DNA from: Catillopecten margaritatus gill symbiont | Lineage (GTDB): Bacteria; Pseudomonadota; Gammaproteobacteria; PS1; Pseudothioglobaceae | NCBI GenBank assembly: GCA_037956075.1 | Contig: CP138327.1 | Location: forward strand, 1 to 64,000 | DNA: 64,000 nucleotides | Direction of reading: 5' to 3' | Shown here: positions 1-10,000 of the stretch, in pieces | Layout: each line of letters starts with the position of its first letter | How positions within the stretch are numbered: the stretch's first letter is position 1 | Notes under the pieces: model-generated | Databases searched by the model: none | Seen by the model: the letters and a program-made list of their open reading frames with translations, nothing else | What the model was told of the DNA's origin: nothing | Made by a program: the position numbers and the translations under genes

Positions 1-1676
1 TTACCACAGCTAACTGGAGCACAGCGCAAACAGTTACAGTCACTGGTGTAGCTGATGTTAATGCAACTGATGAGACTGTAACCATTAGTCATACTATTAC
101 AGGTGCTGATTATGCTAGTGTGACTTCTGCTGATATGATTGCTACCGTAGTGGATTTTAGCATCAGTGCCCAAACTCGTTCTATTGCTGAGAACTCTGCC
201 AATGCAACTAATGTGGGTGCAGTTCTTGTAACCACAGGTAGTCCAACTGGCTTTAGCATTACCAGCGGTAACACTAACACCGCCTTTGCGATTAGCAACA
301 GTGGTCAAATCACCGTGGCCGATGCCAACCAGCTTGATTTTGAAACCACGACTAGCTACACGCTAGCAGTGCAGATCACCAAAGCTGACACCACGTCACA
401 AAGTGCTAATATTACGGTTAATGTCACTAACGTTAATGAGGGTAGTGCTGTTTCGATCAGTGCCCAAACTCGTTCTATTGCTGAGAACTCTGCCAATACA
501 ACTAATGTGGGTGCAGTTCTTGTAACCACAGGTAGTCCAACTGGCTTTAGCATTACCAGCGGTAACACTAACACCGCCTTTGCGATTAGCAACAGTGGTC
601 AAATCACCGTGGCCGATGTCAACCAGCTTGATTTTGAAACCACGACTAGCTACACGCTAGCAGTGCAGATCACCAAAGCTGACACCACGTCACAAAGTGC
701 TAATATTACGGTTAATGTCACTAACGTTAATGAGGGTAGTGCTGTTTCGATCAGTGCCCAAACTCGTTCTATTGCTGAGAACTCTGCCAATACAACTAAT
801 GTGGGTGCAGTTCTTGTAACCACAGGTAGTCCAACTGGCTTTAGAATTACCAGCGGTAACACTAACACCGCCTTTGCGATTAGCAACAGTGGTCAAATCA
901 CCGTGGCCGATGTCAACCAGCTTGATTTTGAAACCACGACTAGCTACACGCTAGCAGTGCAGATCACCAAAGCTGACACCACGTCACAAAGTGCTAATAT
1001 TACGGTTAATGTCACTAACGTTAATGAGGGTAGTGCTGTTTCGATCAGTGCCCAAACTCGTTCTATTGCTGAGAACTCTGCCAATACAACTAATGTGGGT
1101 GCAGTTCTTGTAACCACAGGTAGTCCAACTGGCTTTAGCATTACCAGCGGTAACACTAACACCGCCTTTGCGATTAGCAACAGTGGTCAAATCACCGTGG
1201 CCGATGTCAACCAGCTTGATTTTGAAACCACGACTAGCTACACGCTAGCAGTGCAGATCACCAAAGCTGACACCACGTCACAAAGTGCTAATATTACGGT
1301 TAATGTCACTAACGTTAATGAGGGTAGTGCTGTTTCGATCAGTGCCCAAACTCGTTCTATTGCTGAGAACTCTGCCAATACAACTAATGTGGGTGCAGTT
1401 CTTGTAACCACAGGTAGTCCAACTGGCTTTAGCATTACCAGCGGTAACACTAACACCGCCTTTGCGATTAGCAACAGTGGTCAAATCACCGTGGCCGATG
1501 TCAACCAGCTTGATTTTGAAACCACGACTAGCTACACGCTAGCAGTGCAGATCACCAAAGCTGACACCACGTCACAAAGTGCTAATATTACGGTTAATGT
1601 CACTAACGTTAATGAGGGTAGTGCTTCGATCAGTGCCCAAACTCGTTCTATTGCTGAGAACTCTGCCAACAACTAA
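1..1676 (+). CDS. Target 1 adhesin, upstream part (5'-partial, frameshifted)
   Basis: The coding frame is open from the left edge (first full codon at base 3). It starts in the Calx-beta-like segment that precedes the stalk in targets 2-6 and runs through cadherin-like repeats 1-5 into repeat 6. At about 1669 the repeat reads GCCAACAAC where other copies read GCCAATACAAC. This 2-bp deletion produces a stop at 1676, and the rest of the protein continues in another frame in the next entry. The barrel and signal peptide lie outside the window. This is either a broken allele or a sequence error; the deletion is not in a homopolymer. Confidence 0.85.
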   Translation, partial: TTANWSTAQTVTVTGVADVNATDETVTISHTITGADYASVTSADMIATVVDFSISAQTRSIAENSANATNVGAVLVTTGSPTGFSITSGNTNTAFAISNSGQITVADANQLDFETTTSYTLAVQITKADTTSQSANITVNVTNVNEGSAVSISAQTRSIAENSANTTNVGAVLVTTGSPTGFSITSGNTNTAFAISNSGQITVADVNQLDFETTTSYTLAVQITKADTTSQSANITVNVTNVNEGSAVSISAQTRSIAENSANTTNVGAVLVTTGSPTGFRITSGNTNTAFAISNSGQITVADVNQLDFETTTSYTLAVQITKADTTSQSANITVNVTNVNEGSAVSISAQTRSIAENSANTTNVGAVLVTTGSPTGFSITSGNTNTAFAISNSGQITVADVNQLDFETTTSYTLAVQITKADTTSQSANITVNVTNVNEGSAVSISAQTRSIAENSANTTNVGAVLVTTGSPTGFSITSGNTNTAFAISNSGQITVADVNQLDFETTTSYTLAVQITKADTTSQSANITVNVTNVNEGSASISAQTRSIAENSANN

Positions 1677-4600
1677 TGTGGGTGCAGTTCTTGTAACCAC
1701 AGGTAGTCCAACTGGCTTTAGCATTACCAGCGGTAACACTAACACCGCCTTTGCGATTAGCAACAGTGGTCAAATCACCGTGGCCGATGCCAACCAGCTT
1801 GATTTTGAAACCACGACTAGCTACACGCTAGCAGTGCAGATCACCAAAGCTGACACCACGTCACAAAGTGCTAATATTACGGTTAATGTCACTAACGTTA
1901 ATGAGGGTAGTGCTGTTTCGATCAGTGCCCAAACTCGTTCTATTGCTGAGAACTCTGCCAATACAACTAATGTGGGTGCAGTTCTTGTAACCACAGGTAG
2001 TCCAACTGGCTTTAGCATTACCAGCGGTAACACTAACACCGCCTTTGCGATTAGCAACAGTGGTCAAATCACCGTGGCCGATGTCAACCAGCTTGATTTT
2101 GAAACCACGACTAGCTACACGCTAGCAGTGCAGATCACCAAAGCTGACACCACGTCACAAAGTGCTAATATTACGGTTAATGTCACTAACGTTAATGAGG
2201 GTAGTGCTGTTTCGATCAGTGCCCAAACTCGTTCTATTGCTGAGAACTCTGCCAATACAACTAATGTGGGTGCAGTTCTTGTAACCACAGGTAGTCCAAC
2301 TGGCTTTAGCATTACCAGCGGTAACACTAACACCGCCTTTGCGATTAGCAACAGTGGTCAAATCACCGTGGCCGATGTCAACCAGCTTGATTTTGAAACC
2401 ACGACTAGCTACACGCTAGCAGTGCAGATCACCAAAGCTGACACCACGTCACAAAGTGCTAATATTACGGTTAATGTCACTAACGTTAATGAGGGTAGTG
2501 CTGTTTCGATCAGTGCCCAAACTCGCTCTATTGCTGAGAACTCTGCCAATACAACTAATGTGGGTGCAGTTCTTGTAACCACAGGTAGTCCAACTGGCTT
2601 TAGCATTACCAGCGGTAACACTAACACCGCCTTTGCGATTAGCAACAGTGGTCAAATCACCGTGGCCGATGCCAACCAGCTTGATTTTGAAACCACGACT
2701 AGCTACACGCTAGCAGTGCAGATCACCAAAGCTGACACCACGTCACAAAGTGCTAATATTACGGTTAATGTCACTAACGTTAATGAGGGTAGTGCTTCGA
2801 TCAGTGCCCAAACTCGCTCTATTGCTGAGAACTCTGCCAATACAACTAATGTGGGTGCAGTTCTTGTAACCACAGGTAGTCCAACTGGCTTTAGCATTAC
2901 CAGCGGTAACACTAACACCGCCTTTGCGATTAGCAACAGTGGTCAAATCACCGTGGCCGATGTCAACCAGCTTGATTTTGAAACCACGACTAGCTACACG
3001 CTAGCAGTGCAGATCACCAAAGCTGACACCACGTCACAAAGTGCTAATATTACGGTTAATGTCACTAACGTTAATGAGGGTAGTGCTGTTTCGATCAGTG
3101 CCCAAACTCGTTCTATTGCTGAGAACTCTGCCAATACAACTAATGTGGGTGCAGTTCTTGTAACCACAGGTAGTCCAACTGGCTTTAGCATTACCAGCGG
3201 TAACACTAACACCGCCTTTGCGATTAGCAACAGTGGTCAAATCACCGTGGCCGATGTCAACCAGCTTGATTTTGAAACCACGACTAGCTACACGCTAGCA
3301 GTGCAGATCACCAAAGCTGACACCACGTCACAAAGTGCTAATATTACGGTTAATGTCACTAACGTTAATGAGGGTAGTGCTGTTTCGATCAGTGCCCAAA
3401 CTCGTTCTATTGCTGAGAACTCTGCCAATACAACTAATGTGGGTGCAGTTCTTGTAACCACAGGTAGTCCAACTGGCTTTAGCATTACCAGCGGTAACAC
3501 TAACACCGCCTTTGCGATTAGCAACAGTGGTCAAATCACCGTGGCCGATGTCAACCAGCTTGATTTTGAAACCACGACTAGCTACACGCTAGCAGTGCAG
3601 ATCACCAAAGCTGACACCACGTCACAAAGTGCTAATATTACGGTTAATGTCACTAACGTTAATGAGGGTAGTGCTTCGATCAGTGCCCAAACTCGTTCTA
3701 TTGCTGAGAACTCTGCCAATGCAACTAATGTGGGTGCAGTTCTTGTAACCACAGGTAGTCCAACTGGCTTTAGCATTACCAGCGGTAACACTAACACCGC
3801 CTTTGCGATTAGCAACAGTGGTCAAATCACCGTGGCCGATGTCAACCAGCTTGATTTTGAAACCACGACTAGCTACACGCTAGCAGTGCAGATCACCAAA
3901 GCTGACACCACGTCACAAAGTGCTAATATTACGGTTAATGTCACTAACGTTAATGAGGGTAGTGCTGTTTCGATCAGTGCCCAAACTCGTTCTATTGCTG
4001 AGAACTCTGCCAATGCAACTAATGTGGGTGCAGTTCTTGTAACCACAGGTAGTCCAACTGGCTTTAGCATTACCAGCGGTAACACTAACACCGCCTTTGC
4101 GATTAGCAACAGTGGTCAAATCACCGTGGCCGATGTCAACCAGCTTGATTTTGAAACCACGACTAGCTACACGCTAGCAGTGCAGATCACCAAAGCTGAC
4201 ACCACGTCACAAAGTGCTAATATTACGGTTAATGTCACTAACGTTAATGAGGGTAGTGCTGTTTCGATCAGTGCCCAAACTCGTTCTATTGCTGAGAACT
4301 CTGCCAATGCAACTAATGTGGGTGCAGTTCTTGTAACCACAGGTAGTCCAACTGGCTTTAGCATTACCAGCGGTAACACTAACACCGCCTTTGCGATTAG
4401 CAACAGTGGTCAAATCACCGTGGCCGATGTCAACCAGCTTGATTTTGAAACCACGACTAGCTACACGCTAGCAGTGCAGATCACCAAAGCTGACACCACG
4501 TCACAAAGTGCTAATATTACGGTTAATGTCACTAACGTTAATGAGGGTAGTGCTTCGATCAGTGCCCAAACTCGCTCTATTGCTGAGAACTCTGCCAATG

Positions 4601-4824
4601 CAACTAATGTGGGTGCAGTTCTTGTAACCACAGGTAGTCCAACTGGCTTTAGCATTACCAGCGGTAACACTAACACCGCCTTTGCGATTAGCAACAGTGG
4701 TCAAATCACCGTGGCCGATGTCAACCAGCTTGATTTTGAAACCACGACTAGCTACACGCTAGCAGTGCAGATCACCAAAGCTGACACCACGTCACAAAGT
4801 GCTAATATTACGGTTAATGTCACA
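159..4824 (+). repeat. Cadherin-like stalk array, 16 repeats
   Basis: Sixteen head-to-tail copies of a 291- or 294-bp unit (97 or 98 residues), the longest array in the window. The two lengths differ by one codon at the join (GSAS or GSAVS). Other recurrent polymorphisms are SANTT/SANAT and VADVN/VADAN. Repeat 3 has GFRITSG instead of GFSITSG. Repeats 2-12 carry the TT allele and repeats 1 and 13-16 the AT allele, whereas AT dominates in targets 2-6. The near identity indicates recent amplification or gene conversion. Confidence 0.95.
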
Positions 4825-5352
4825 GATGTTGTAGAACTAGCCAGCATAACCATCGGCACTCAAACTTGGAGTGCATCTAATGTTTCATTAGTGCCTGCTA
4901 CAAATAATGTTCTAGGTACGGATTATTGGAATGCTTATGTGGTTACTTATGGTTCTGGAGATACAAGCGATGAAGACGGTTATTACTACACTTGGGATGC
5001 AGCGATGAACGTTTGTCCTAGTGGCTGGAGTTTGCCATCTGATGCTGATTGGAAAGTCTTAGAAGGTCAATTAGGTATGAATGTTGCTAATCAAGAAGCA
5101 ACGGGTTGGCGTGGTACTGATGAAGGAACAAAACTAAAAGTAGGTGGTTCTAGTGGCTTCGAGGCTAAGTTAGCGGGCTACCGCAATCCCAATGGTAGTT
5201 TCTACGATCGTGGCCGCCACACGCACTTGTGGAGTAGTACTGAGTCAGGTAGTAATGCCTACAGACGCTACCTGCACACCAGTATCGCCACGGTGTACCG
5301 CAGTACCAACCCTAAGGCGTACGGGTTTAGTGTTCGCTGTCTAAAGGATTAA
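1579..5352 (+). CDS. Target 1 adhesin, downstream part: cadherin-like stalk plus DGR variable lectin domain
   Basis: This is the second half of target 1, after the 2-bp deletion near 1669. The family sequence is recognisable only from about 1670. The nominal GTG start at 1579 lies in a wrong-frame overlap and is unlikely to be used. It holds the rest of cadherin-like repeat 6 and repeats 7-16, with the LDFE and VNVTNVNE motifs. A C-terminal domain of about 175 residues follows, with the Fibrobacter succinogenes major paralogous features (SITIGTQTW, YYYTWDAAMNVCPSGWSLPSDADW) and VR1. The protein ends FSVRCLKD. In an intact adhesin this domain would be the distal binding tip. A neighbour difference is VTYGSGD where the other targets have GTYGSGD or GTNGSGD. 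Confidence 0.85.
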   Translation: MLILRLMSLTLMRVVLRSVPKLVLLLRTLPTTNVGAVLVTTGSPTGFSITSGNTNTAFAISNSGQITVADANQLDFETTTSYTLAVQITKADTTSQSANITVNVTNVNEGSAVSISAQTRSIAENSANTTNVGAVLVTTGSPTGFSITSGNTNTAFAISNSGQITVADVNQLDFETTTSYTLAVQITKADTTSQSANITVNVTNVNEGSAVSISAQTRSIAENSANTTNVGAVLVTTGSPTGFSITSGNTNTAFAISNSGQITVADVNQLDFETTTSYTLAVQITKADTTSQSANITVNVTNVNEGSAVSISAQTRSIAENSANTTNVGAVLVTTGSPTGFSITSGNTNTAFAISNSGQITVADANQLDFETTTSYTLAVQITKADTTSQSANITVNVTNVNEGSASISAQTRSIAENSANTTNVGAVLVTTGSPTGFSITSGNTNTAFAISNSGQITVADVNQLDFETTTSYTLAVQITKADTTSQSANITVNVTNVNEGSAVSISAQTRSIAENSANTTNVGAVLVTTGSPTGFSITSGNTNTAFAISNSGQITVADVNQLDFETTTSYTLAVQITKADTTSQSANITVNVTNVNEGSAVSISAQTRSIAENSANTTNVGAVLVTTGSPTGFSITSGNTNTAFAISNSGQITVADVNQLDFETTTSYTLAVQITKADTTSQSANITVNVTNVNEGSASISAQTRSIAENSANATNVGAVLVTTGSPTGFSITSGNTNTAFAISNSGQITVADVNQLDFETTTSYTLAVQITKADTTSQSANITVNVTNVNEGSAVSISAQTRSIAENSANATNVGAVLVTTGSPTGFSITSGNTNTAFAISNSGQITVADVNQLDFETTTSYTLAVQITKADTTSQSANITVNVTNVNEGSAVSISAQTRSIAENSANATNVGAVLVTTGSPTGFSITSGNTNTAFAISNSGQITVADVNQLDFETTTSYTLAVQITKADTTSQSANITVNVTNVNEGSASISAQTRSIAENSANATNVGAVLVTTGSPTGFSITSGNTNTAFAISNSGQITVADVNQLDFETTTSYTLAVQITKADTTSQSANITVNVTDVVELASITIGTQTWSASNVSLVPATNNVLGTDYWNAYVVTYGSGDTSDEDGYYYTWDAAMNVCPSGWSLPSDADWKVLEGQLGMNVANQEATGWRGTDEGTKLKVGGSSGFEAKLAGYRNPNGSFYDRGRHTHLWSSTESGSNAYRRYLHTSIATVYRSTNPKAYGFSVRCLKD
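5161..5343 (+). repeat. DGR variable repeat VR1
   Basis: This 183-bp block aligns without gaps to the template repeat at 5923-6105 and encodes the last variable face of the lectin domain. By eye it has 15 substitutions. Fourteen are at TR adenines, for example AAC to TAC at codons 7, 37, 46 and 54, and AAT to CCT at codon 51. One is not: codon 19 GAC to CGC includes a G to C. Scaffold codons without adenine are otherwise unchanged. Confidence 0.95.
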
Positions 5353-5373
5353 TTCGACACTTTGGCACTTCGA

Positions 5374-5487
5374 CCAGCGAAGCTGGCATAAGTTGCACTA
5401 AAAGTGCAACTAAACACAGCCGAATGGCTGGGTATTTATACCCCCTTGCGGGGTATTCATCACCCAAGCTTGCTTGGGTGGTTTTTT
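5374..5487 (+). terminator. Five-hairpin cluster ending in a rho-independent terminator
   Basis: Starting 21 bp after the target stop there are five consecutive inverted repeats: CCAGC/GCTGG (5374-5386), GTTGCACT/AGTGCAAC (5392-5410), CAGCC/GGCTG (5417-5430), ATACCCC/GGGGTAT (5438-5456) and CACCCAAGC/GCTTGGGTG (5461-5480). The last is followed by six T, a standard intrinsic terminator. In studied DGRs a hairpin or cruciform just downstream of the VR helps target recognition, so one or more of the first hairpins may serve retrohoming. That role is inferred. Confidence 0.85.
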
Positions 5488-5490
5488 ATT

Positions 5491-5922
5491 ACATAACAAG
5501 GAGTTAAGACATTTAAGGAAGGGCATTTAACATTACAGCATTGAGAATAAATGAGTTAATCAGCCCGGCGTTGTTTAGTTTAAGGATTAAACAAGTGAGG
5601 TTTATAAATCCAAACATTCTCTCATTTGTTAATGGCACTAATGGTTAAGACTAGCAGTATCATTAAAAAAATGAGGATAAAAGAATCTTACATTTGGTGA
5701 TGAGTAGGTGAAACTTTACAAATTATATTTACTGTAGAGGCAAAACCCCCCGAACTTAACAAGTTAATAATTTTTGTTGGGTTTTGGGTTTGATAGCCAC
5801 TTGTTGACGTGAGGAATTGCCTCAGGTTACGAATGTAAGGCAGGTTTTAATTTACAATAAAGATAGCAAAAAAAAAGCTAAAGTAGTTGTATTTTAAAAT
5901 AAGTGATGTTTTTAATTATTGG
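5491..5922 (+). other. Conserved non-coding region before template repeat 1
   Basis: About 430 bp with no convincing gene, repeated essentially unchanged before each TR. It has local inverted repeats (TTAAC/GTTAA near 5756-5767, GAGG/CCTC near 5812-5824, and C-rich and G-rich stretches near 5744 and 5779) and a TTGACG near 5794 without a good -10. It probably holds the promoter or the structured 5' part of the TR transcript. I could not place a promoter with confidence. Confidence 0.5.
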
Positions 5923-6105
5923 GAGGCTAAGTTAGCGGGCAACCGCAATACCAATGGTAGTTTCTACAATCGTGGCGACAACACGAACTTGTGGAGTAGT
6001 ACTGAGTCAGGTAGTAATGCCTACAGACGCAACCTGAACACCAGTAACGCCACGGTGAACCGCAATACCAACAATAAGGCGAACGGGTTTAGTGTTCGCT
6101 GTCTA
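5923..6105 (+). repeat. DGR template repeat TR1
   Basis: This block is homologous to every VR in the window but carries 15 AAC/AAT codons at the positions where VRs vary. It lies outside any adhesin gene, 58 bp before avd. As in known DGRs it should be transcribed as non-coding RNA and reverse-transcribed with adenine-specific errors. Homology to the VRs ends at GTCTA; the next bases (GGATTT here, AAGGATT in the VRs) distinguish template from target, as IMH* and IMH do in known DGRs. The frame reading through the TR is a by-product of homology, not a gene. Confidence 0.95.
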
Positions 6106-6163
6106 GGATTTGTATCTTGATGTTGTTAGATGTTCTTTTTTAAATATTTTTTTGGTGTTAAAT

Positions 6164-6517
6164 ATGGCTTTATATAGTTTTTTGCCCGTGTATAAGGTTA
6201 GTTATGATTTGCTGGTGGATTTGTTTGTGTTTACCAAAGAGTTTAACAAGGAATACAAATATACGGTAGGCGAGAGTATTAAAAAAGAAACCATTGAAAT
6301 GATTATTAATATTTATCGGGCTAATAGCAGAAAAGACAAAGTTAAGCATATTGTAAAAGCTAGAGAAAATATTGAAGTGATACGGGTTTTATTGAGATTG
6401 TTGCGTGATCTTAAACAGGTTAATATTAAAAAATTTGCTGGATTGAATGACAAATGTGAAAGCGTCTCAAAACAACTAACTGCCTGGCATAAAAGCTCAC
6501 TTAATGCCACAAGATAG
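6164..6517 (+). CDS. avd: Avd-like DGR accessory protein (copy 1)
   Basis: A 117-residue, mostly helical, basic protein (MALYSFLPVYKVSYDLLVDL start) of the Avd / four-helix-bundle (23S rRNA intervening-sequence-like) type. Avd binds the DGR reverse transcriptase and the template RNA and is needed for cDNA synthesis in studied systems. I chose the ATG at 6164 because family homology starts there; an upstream TTG at 6110 would add 18 hydrophobic residues. The gene lies between TR and RT, and its end overlaps the RT start by 14 bp. Residue 74 is Arg here; copies beside full RTs have Trp. Confidence 0.85.
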   Translation: MALYSFLPVYKVSYDLLVDLFVFTKEFNKEYKYTVGESIKKETIEMIINIYRANSRKDKVKHIVKARENIEVIRVLLRLLRDLKQVNIKKFAGLNDKCESVSKQLTAWHKSSLNATR

Positions 6518-6782
6518 AGAATTATTACTTGAAAAGCTGTTCGAGACTTATTATTCAACACGAAAAAATAAGCGCAATACTCATTCTTGCGCTGAATACG
6601 AAGTCAATTATGAAGGCCATTTAATTGCTTTGTGTGATCGACTACTTGATAAAACTTACCAGCCTAAAAGATCCATTTGTTTTATCTCTTTCTATCCTGT
6701 ACAAAGAGAGATTTTTGCTGCTAATTTTGAAGATAGAATTATCCATCATTTGATTTTTAATGCTATTAACCCTATTTTATAA
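6504..6782 (+). pseudogene. Truncated DGR reverse transcriptase (copy 1)
   Basis: Only the first ~91 residues of the 381-residue RT remain (MPQDRELLLEKLFETYY start, ending NAINPIL). The cut lies after CCCTATTTT, where the sequence switches to the leader of the next adhesin. The catalytic Asp of the palm (D137), IGNLTSQ and YVDD are all missing, so it cannot polymerise. The same junction recurs at 27486 and 34376, so one deletion was copied by later duplication. Confidence 0.9.
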
Positions 6783-7054
6783 CACCCTAGAAGATGGCAT
6801 TTATTTAAATAAATATAGACACAAAAGAGCTAAAAAGCATAGCTCAACATAAGGCGAATGTTTGACTACCGCTTCAGTAGAAAATGTTTCAAGTTGTAAA
6901 TATATTGACACTCTTATGGCTTGCTCTATTCTTTATCTTCCTATTTTTTTCCATAATCCTTGCTTATAAAGATTTTTATTAGGCTTTCTAGTCTAAAAGC
7001 AAAAAAAATAGTTAAATAGTTAAATAGTTACGGTATAATACACAACATAATTTT
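6783..7054 (+). promoter_or_regulatory. Leader of target 2 with two candidate promoters
   Basis: A non-coding block that precedes every target. Candidate P1 is TTGACA (6905-6910), 16 bp, TATTCT (6927-6932). Candidate P2 is a perfect TATAAT (7034-7039) behind tandem copies of AATAGTTA with only a weak -35. A 16-bp perfect AT palindrome lies at 6799-6814. P2 would give a leader of about 30 nt made mainly of the heptamer array. Confidence 0.55.
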
Positions 7055-7075
7055 ATTAACGATTAACGATTAACG
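7055..7075 (+). repeat. Heptamer tandem repeat, 3 copies, abutting the target 2 start
   Basis: Three perfect copies of ATTAACG run directly into the ATG. No Shine-Dalgarno sequence is visible. The copy number differs at the other targets (see findings), as expected for slipped-strand variation of the 5' leader. Confidence 0.9.
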
Positions 7076-10000
7076 ATGAAAACACTATTAAAAAACGCCT
7101 GTTCAACTAATTATAATGCCACTAACCTAATTACCCATGTTGCGTGGGTGGGTGGGGCACATTCTAGAGCGCTAAGCAGGCTTAAGCATTTTTTAGCTTT
7201 TGGCGCTTTGACTCTATCACTTAACGTTACCTCAGGTGGTGAGATTAACCAGTTTGACAAAGAAGCTTATCTTAACCTTGGACAACAGTACAGTGATAAC
7301 AATACTCAAGTAGCTGTTAAAGAAGAAAACACAATTGATACACTCCTTAAAGAGATTGGCTCTTCTGTTCGTAATGCCTTGGGCGGTACAGATTCTGACA
7401 ATGCCAATCAGCTTGGTAAAAAAATTACTGATAATTTAAAAAATAAAGCCAACAACACAGTGATTAATAAAACCGAAGGCTTTATTAATCAAAAAGCCAA
7501 TGAACTTGCTAATAGTATTGGCAACGGTAGAACTGAAATCTCTGTGCATAAATTAGAGTCTAATAACCCAACATATAGTCTTAAAACCATTCAACCATTG
7601 ACTGAGCTTAATACAGATTCAACAGAGCTAACTTTTATCCAAGCTCAAATTAACTCTGGTGAAAACCATGGTGAGCGCCGTGACACTATTAATTTAGGCC
7701 TTGGACAGCGTTACCTACTTGAAGGTGGTCAGTCTATTGCTGGTATTAATCTATTCACTGATTATGAAACCGAGTCTAAGCACAAGCGTGCATCGCTAGG
7801 TTTGGAATACCAAAGAGCTAACTTTAGTGCCAATATTAATAAATACTACCCATTGTCAGATAAGAAAGTTATTGGTGATTACACTGAAGAGCCACTAGCA
7901 GGACATGACATTAAACTAACGGGTCAAGTACCTTATCTATCTTGGGCAAAAATCAAAGGCACGCACTATTATTGGGATGCCAAAGTTGGCGACAATATTA
8001 AAGGTACTATTTTAGGTGTTGAAATAGAGCTTAATCCTTCTACTACGCTAGAAATAGGTACTGAAAACTCAAACACAGCTGAGCGTGCAAGCTATGCACG
8101 CCTAAGCGCACAACTGCCATTTAAAGATGGCGAAGCATTAACTAATTTTAAAGTCTCTGATCAAGCTTTTGCTAACTCAAATATTGTTACCCTAACCAAT
8201 CTTGACTACGTTGAAAGATCTAACAAAATCCGTATTGAAAAGCTTCTTAATAGCCCTAGTGGTGTTAGCGTTGTACTCGGTGAATACAACGCTCTTACAG
8301 TAGGCTCTACCTGTACACTTTACAATGCATCAAATGTTGCTATTGCCAATGGCTCTGGTGTAACAGGCGCTGATGGCAGTGTAACACTGTCAAATGTTGT
8401 TCTACCTACTGGACTAATTTCTAGCTCTTGTAATGCCATTGGTACCTATATCGATGAAGCCACAGGTGTGACCACTACTAGCTCTCCAGTGCTCAGAGCG
8501 GCAAAAATTTATTCAGGCACAGGAAGCTTAACTCTCCTAGCCTCGCCTCTATCAGAAATTGCTTATCAATTAGCTAATGCTGGTACTTTAGCTAGTGATA
8601 TAACCACTAAAAATACACAAATTGCAACAGCATTTGGTATAAGTGGCGTTGATTTTACCGCCACCATCCCAACGGATCTTAACACTATCACTGCCGCTAA
8701 TGATGATGCGGGTAAATTTGGTACTGTGCTAGCAGCAGTCTCACAAATGTCTGAGAATGCAGGACATGATGATACACAGTCAACTGCAAATAATGGTGGT
8801 GATAATATCCACGCCAATGAAACTATCCAAGAGCTTGTTGTTGATATGGCTGATGGTGATATTGATGGTATTGCAGATGGACAAGGAAAAACTCTTAATC
8901 TTAATCAAGCTATAAACAATTTTAAAACAGGCTCTGGTGCTAACAACCCAACATCAGATACTGGAAACACTAATGCAGGCAATGTAGATATTGTAACAAC
9001 CACCCCTAGTGTTATTTTAAATAAAACCGCAGTAACTCTTGATGAAAACGGTGTAACAACTTACACAGTAGTCCTTAACACGCAACCAACTGGTAGTGTT
9101 ACGATCACCCCAGTGAGTGCTGATACCGGTGCTGCCTCCGTATCAGGTGTAATGACCTTTACCACAGCTAACTGGAGCACAGCGCAAACAGTTACAGTCA
9201 CTGGTGTAGCTGATGTTAATGCAACTGATGAGACTGTAACCATTAGTCATACTATTACAGGTGCTGATTATGCTAGTGTGACTTCTGCTGATATGATTGC
9301 TACCGTAGTGGATTTTAGCATCAGTGCCCAAACTCGCTCTATTGCTGAGAACTCTGCCAATGCAACTAATGTGGGTGCAGTTCTTGTAACCACAGGTAGT
9401 CCAACTGGCTTTAGCATTACCAGCGGTAACACTAACACCGCCTTTGCGATTAGCAACAGTGGTCAAATCACCGTGGCCGATGTCAACCAGCTTGATTTTG
9501 AAACCATGACTAGCTACACGCTAGCAGTGCAGATCACCAAAGCTGACACCAAGTCACAAAGTGCTAATATTACGGTTAATGTCACTAACGTTAATGAGGG
9601 TAGTGCTTCGATCAGTGCCCAAACTCGCTCTATTGCTGAGAACTCTGCCAATGCAACTAATGTGGGTGCAGTTCTTGTAACCACAGGTAGTCCAACTGGC
9701 TTTAGCATTACCAGCGGTAACACTAACACCGCCTTTGCGATTAGCAACAGTGGTCAAATCACCGTGGCCGATGCCAACCAGCTTGATTTTGAAACCACGA
9801 CTAGCTACACGCTAGCAGTGCAGATCACCAAAGCTGACACCACGTCACAAAGTGCTAATATTACGGTTAATGTCACTGACGTTAATGAGGGTAGTGCTGT
9901 TTCGATCAGTGCCCAAACTCGTTCTATTGCTGAGAACTCTGCCAATGCAACTAATGTGGGTGCAGTTCTTGTAACCACAGGTAGTCCAACTGGCTTTAGC

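Noticed and set aside
159..4824. Long direct repeats considered as CRISPR or satellite DNA
   Set aside because: The unit is in-frame coding sequence of about 97 residues with cadherin-like motifs, contiguous with the lectin domain.
5887..6120. 77-codon open frame across each template repeat
   Set aside because: It is open only because the TR resembles the VR coding region. It lacks a plausible start signal, and its Asn-rich content is the template, not a product.
6313..6561. 82-codon minus-strand frame over the avd/RT overlap (also in the other cassettes)
   Set aside because: Lies wholly opposite the avd and RT genes, which have clear family matches.
6799..6814. 16-bp AT-only perfect palindrome in each target leader as an operator
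   Set aside because: Such palindromes are common by chance in AT-rich DNA; conservation only reflects duplication of the leader. Mentioned but not called as a site.
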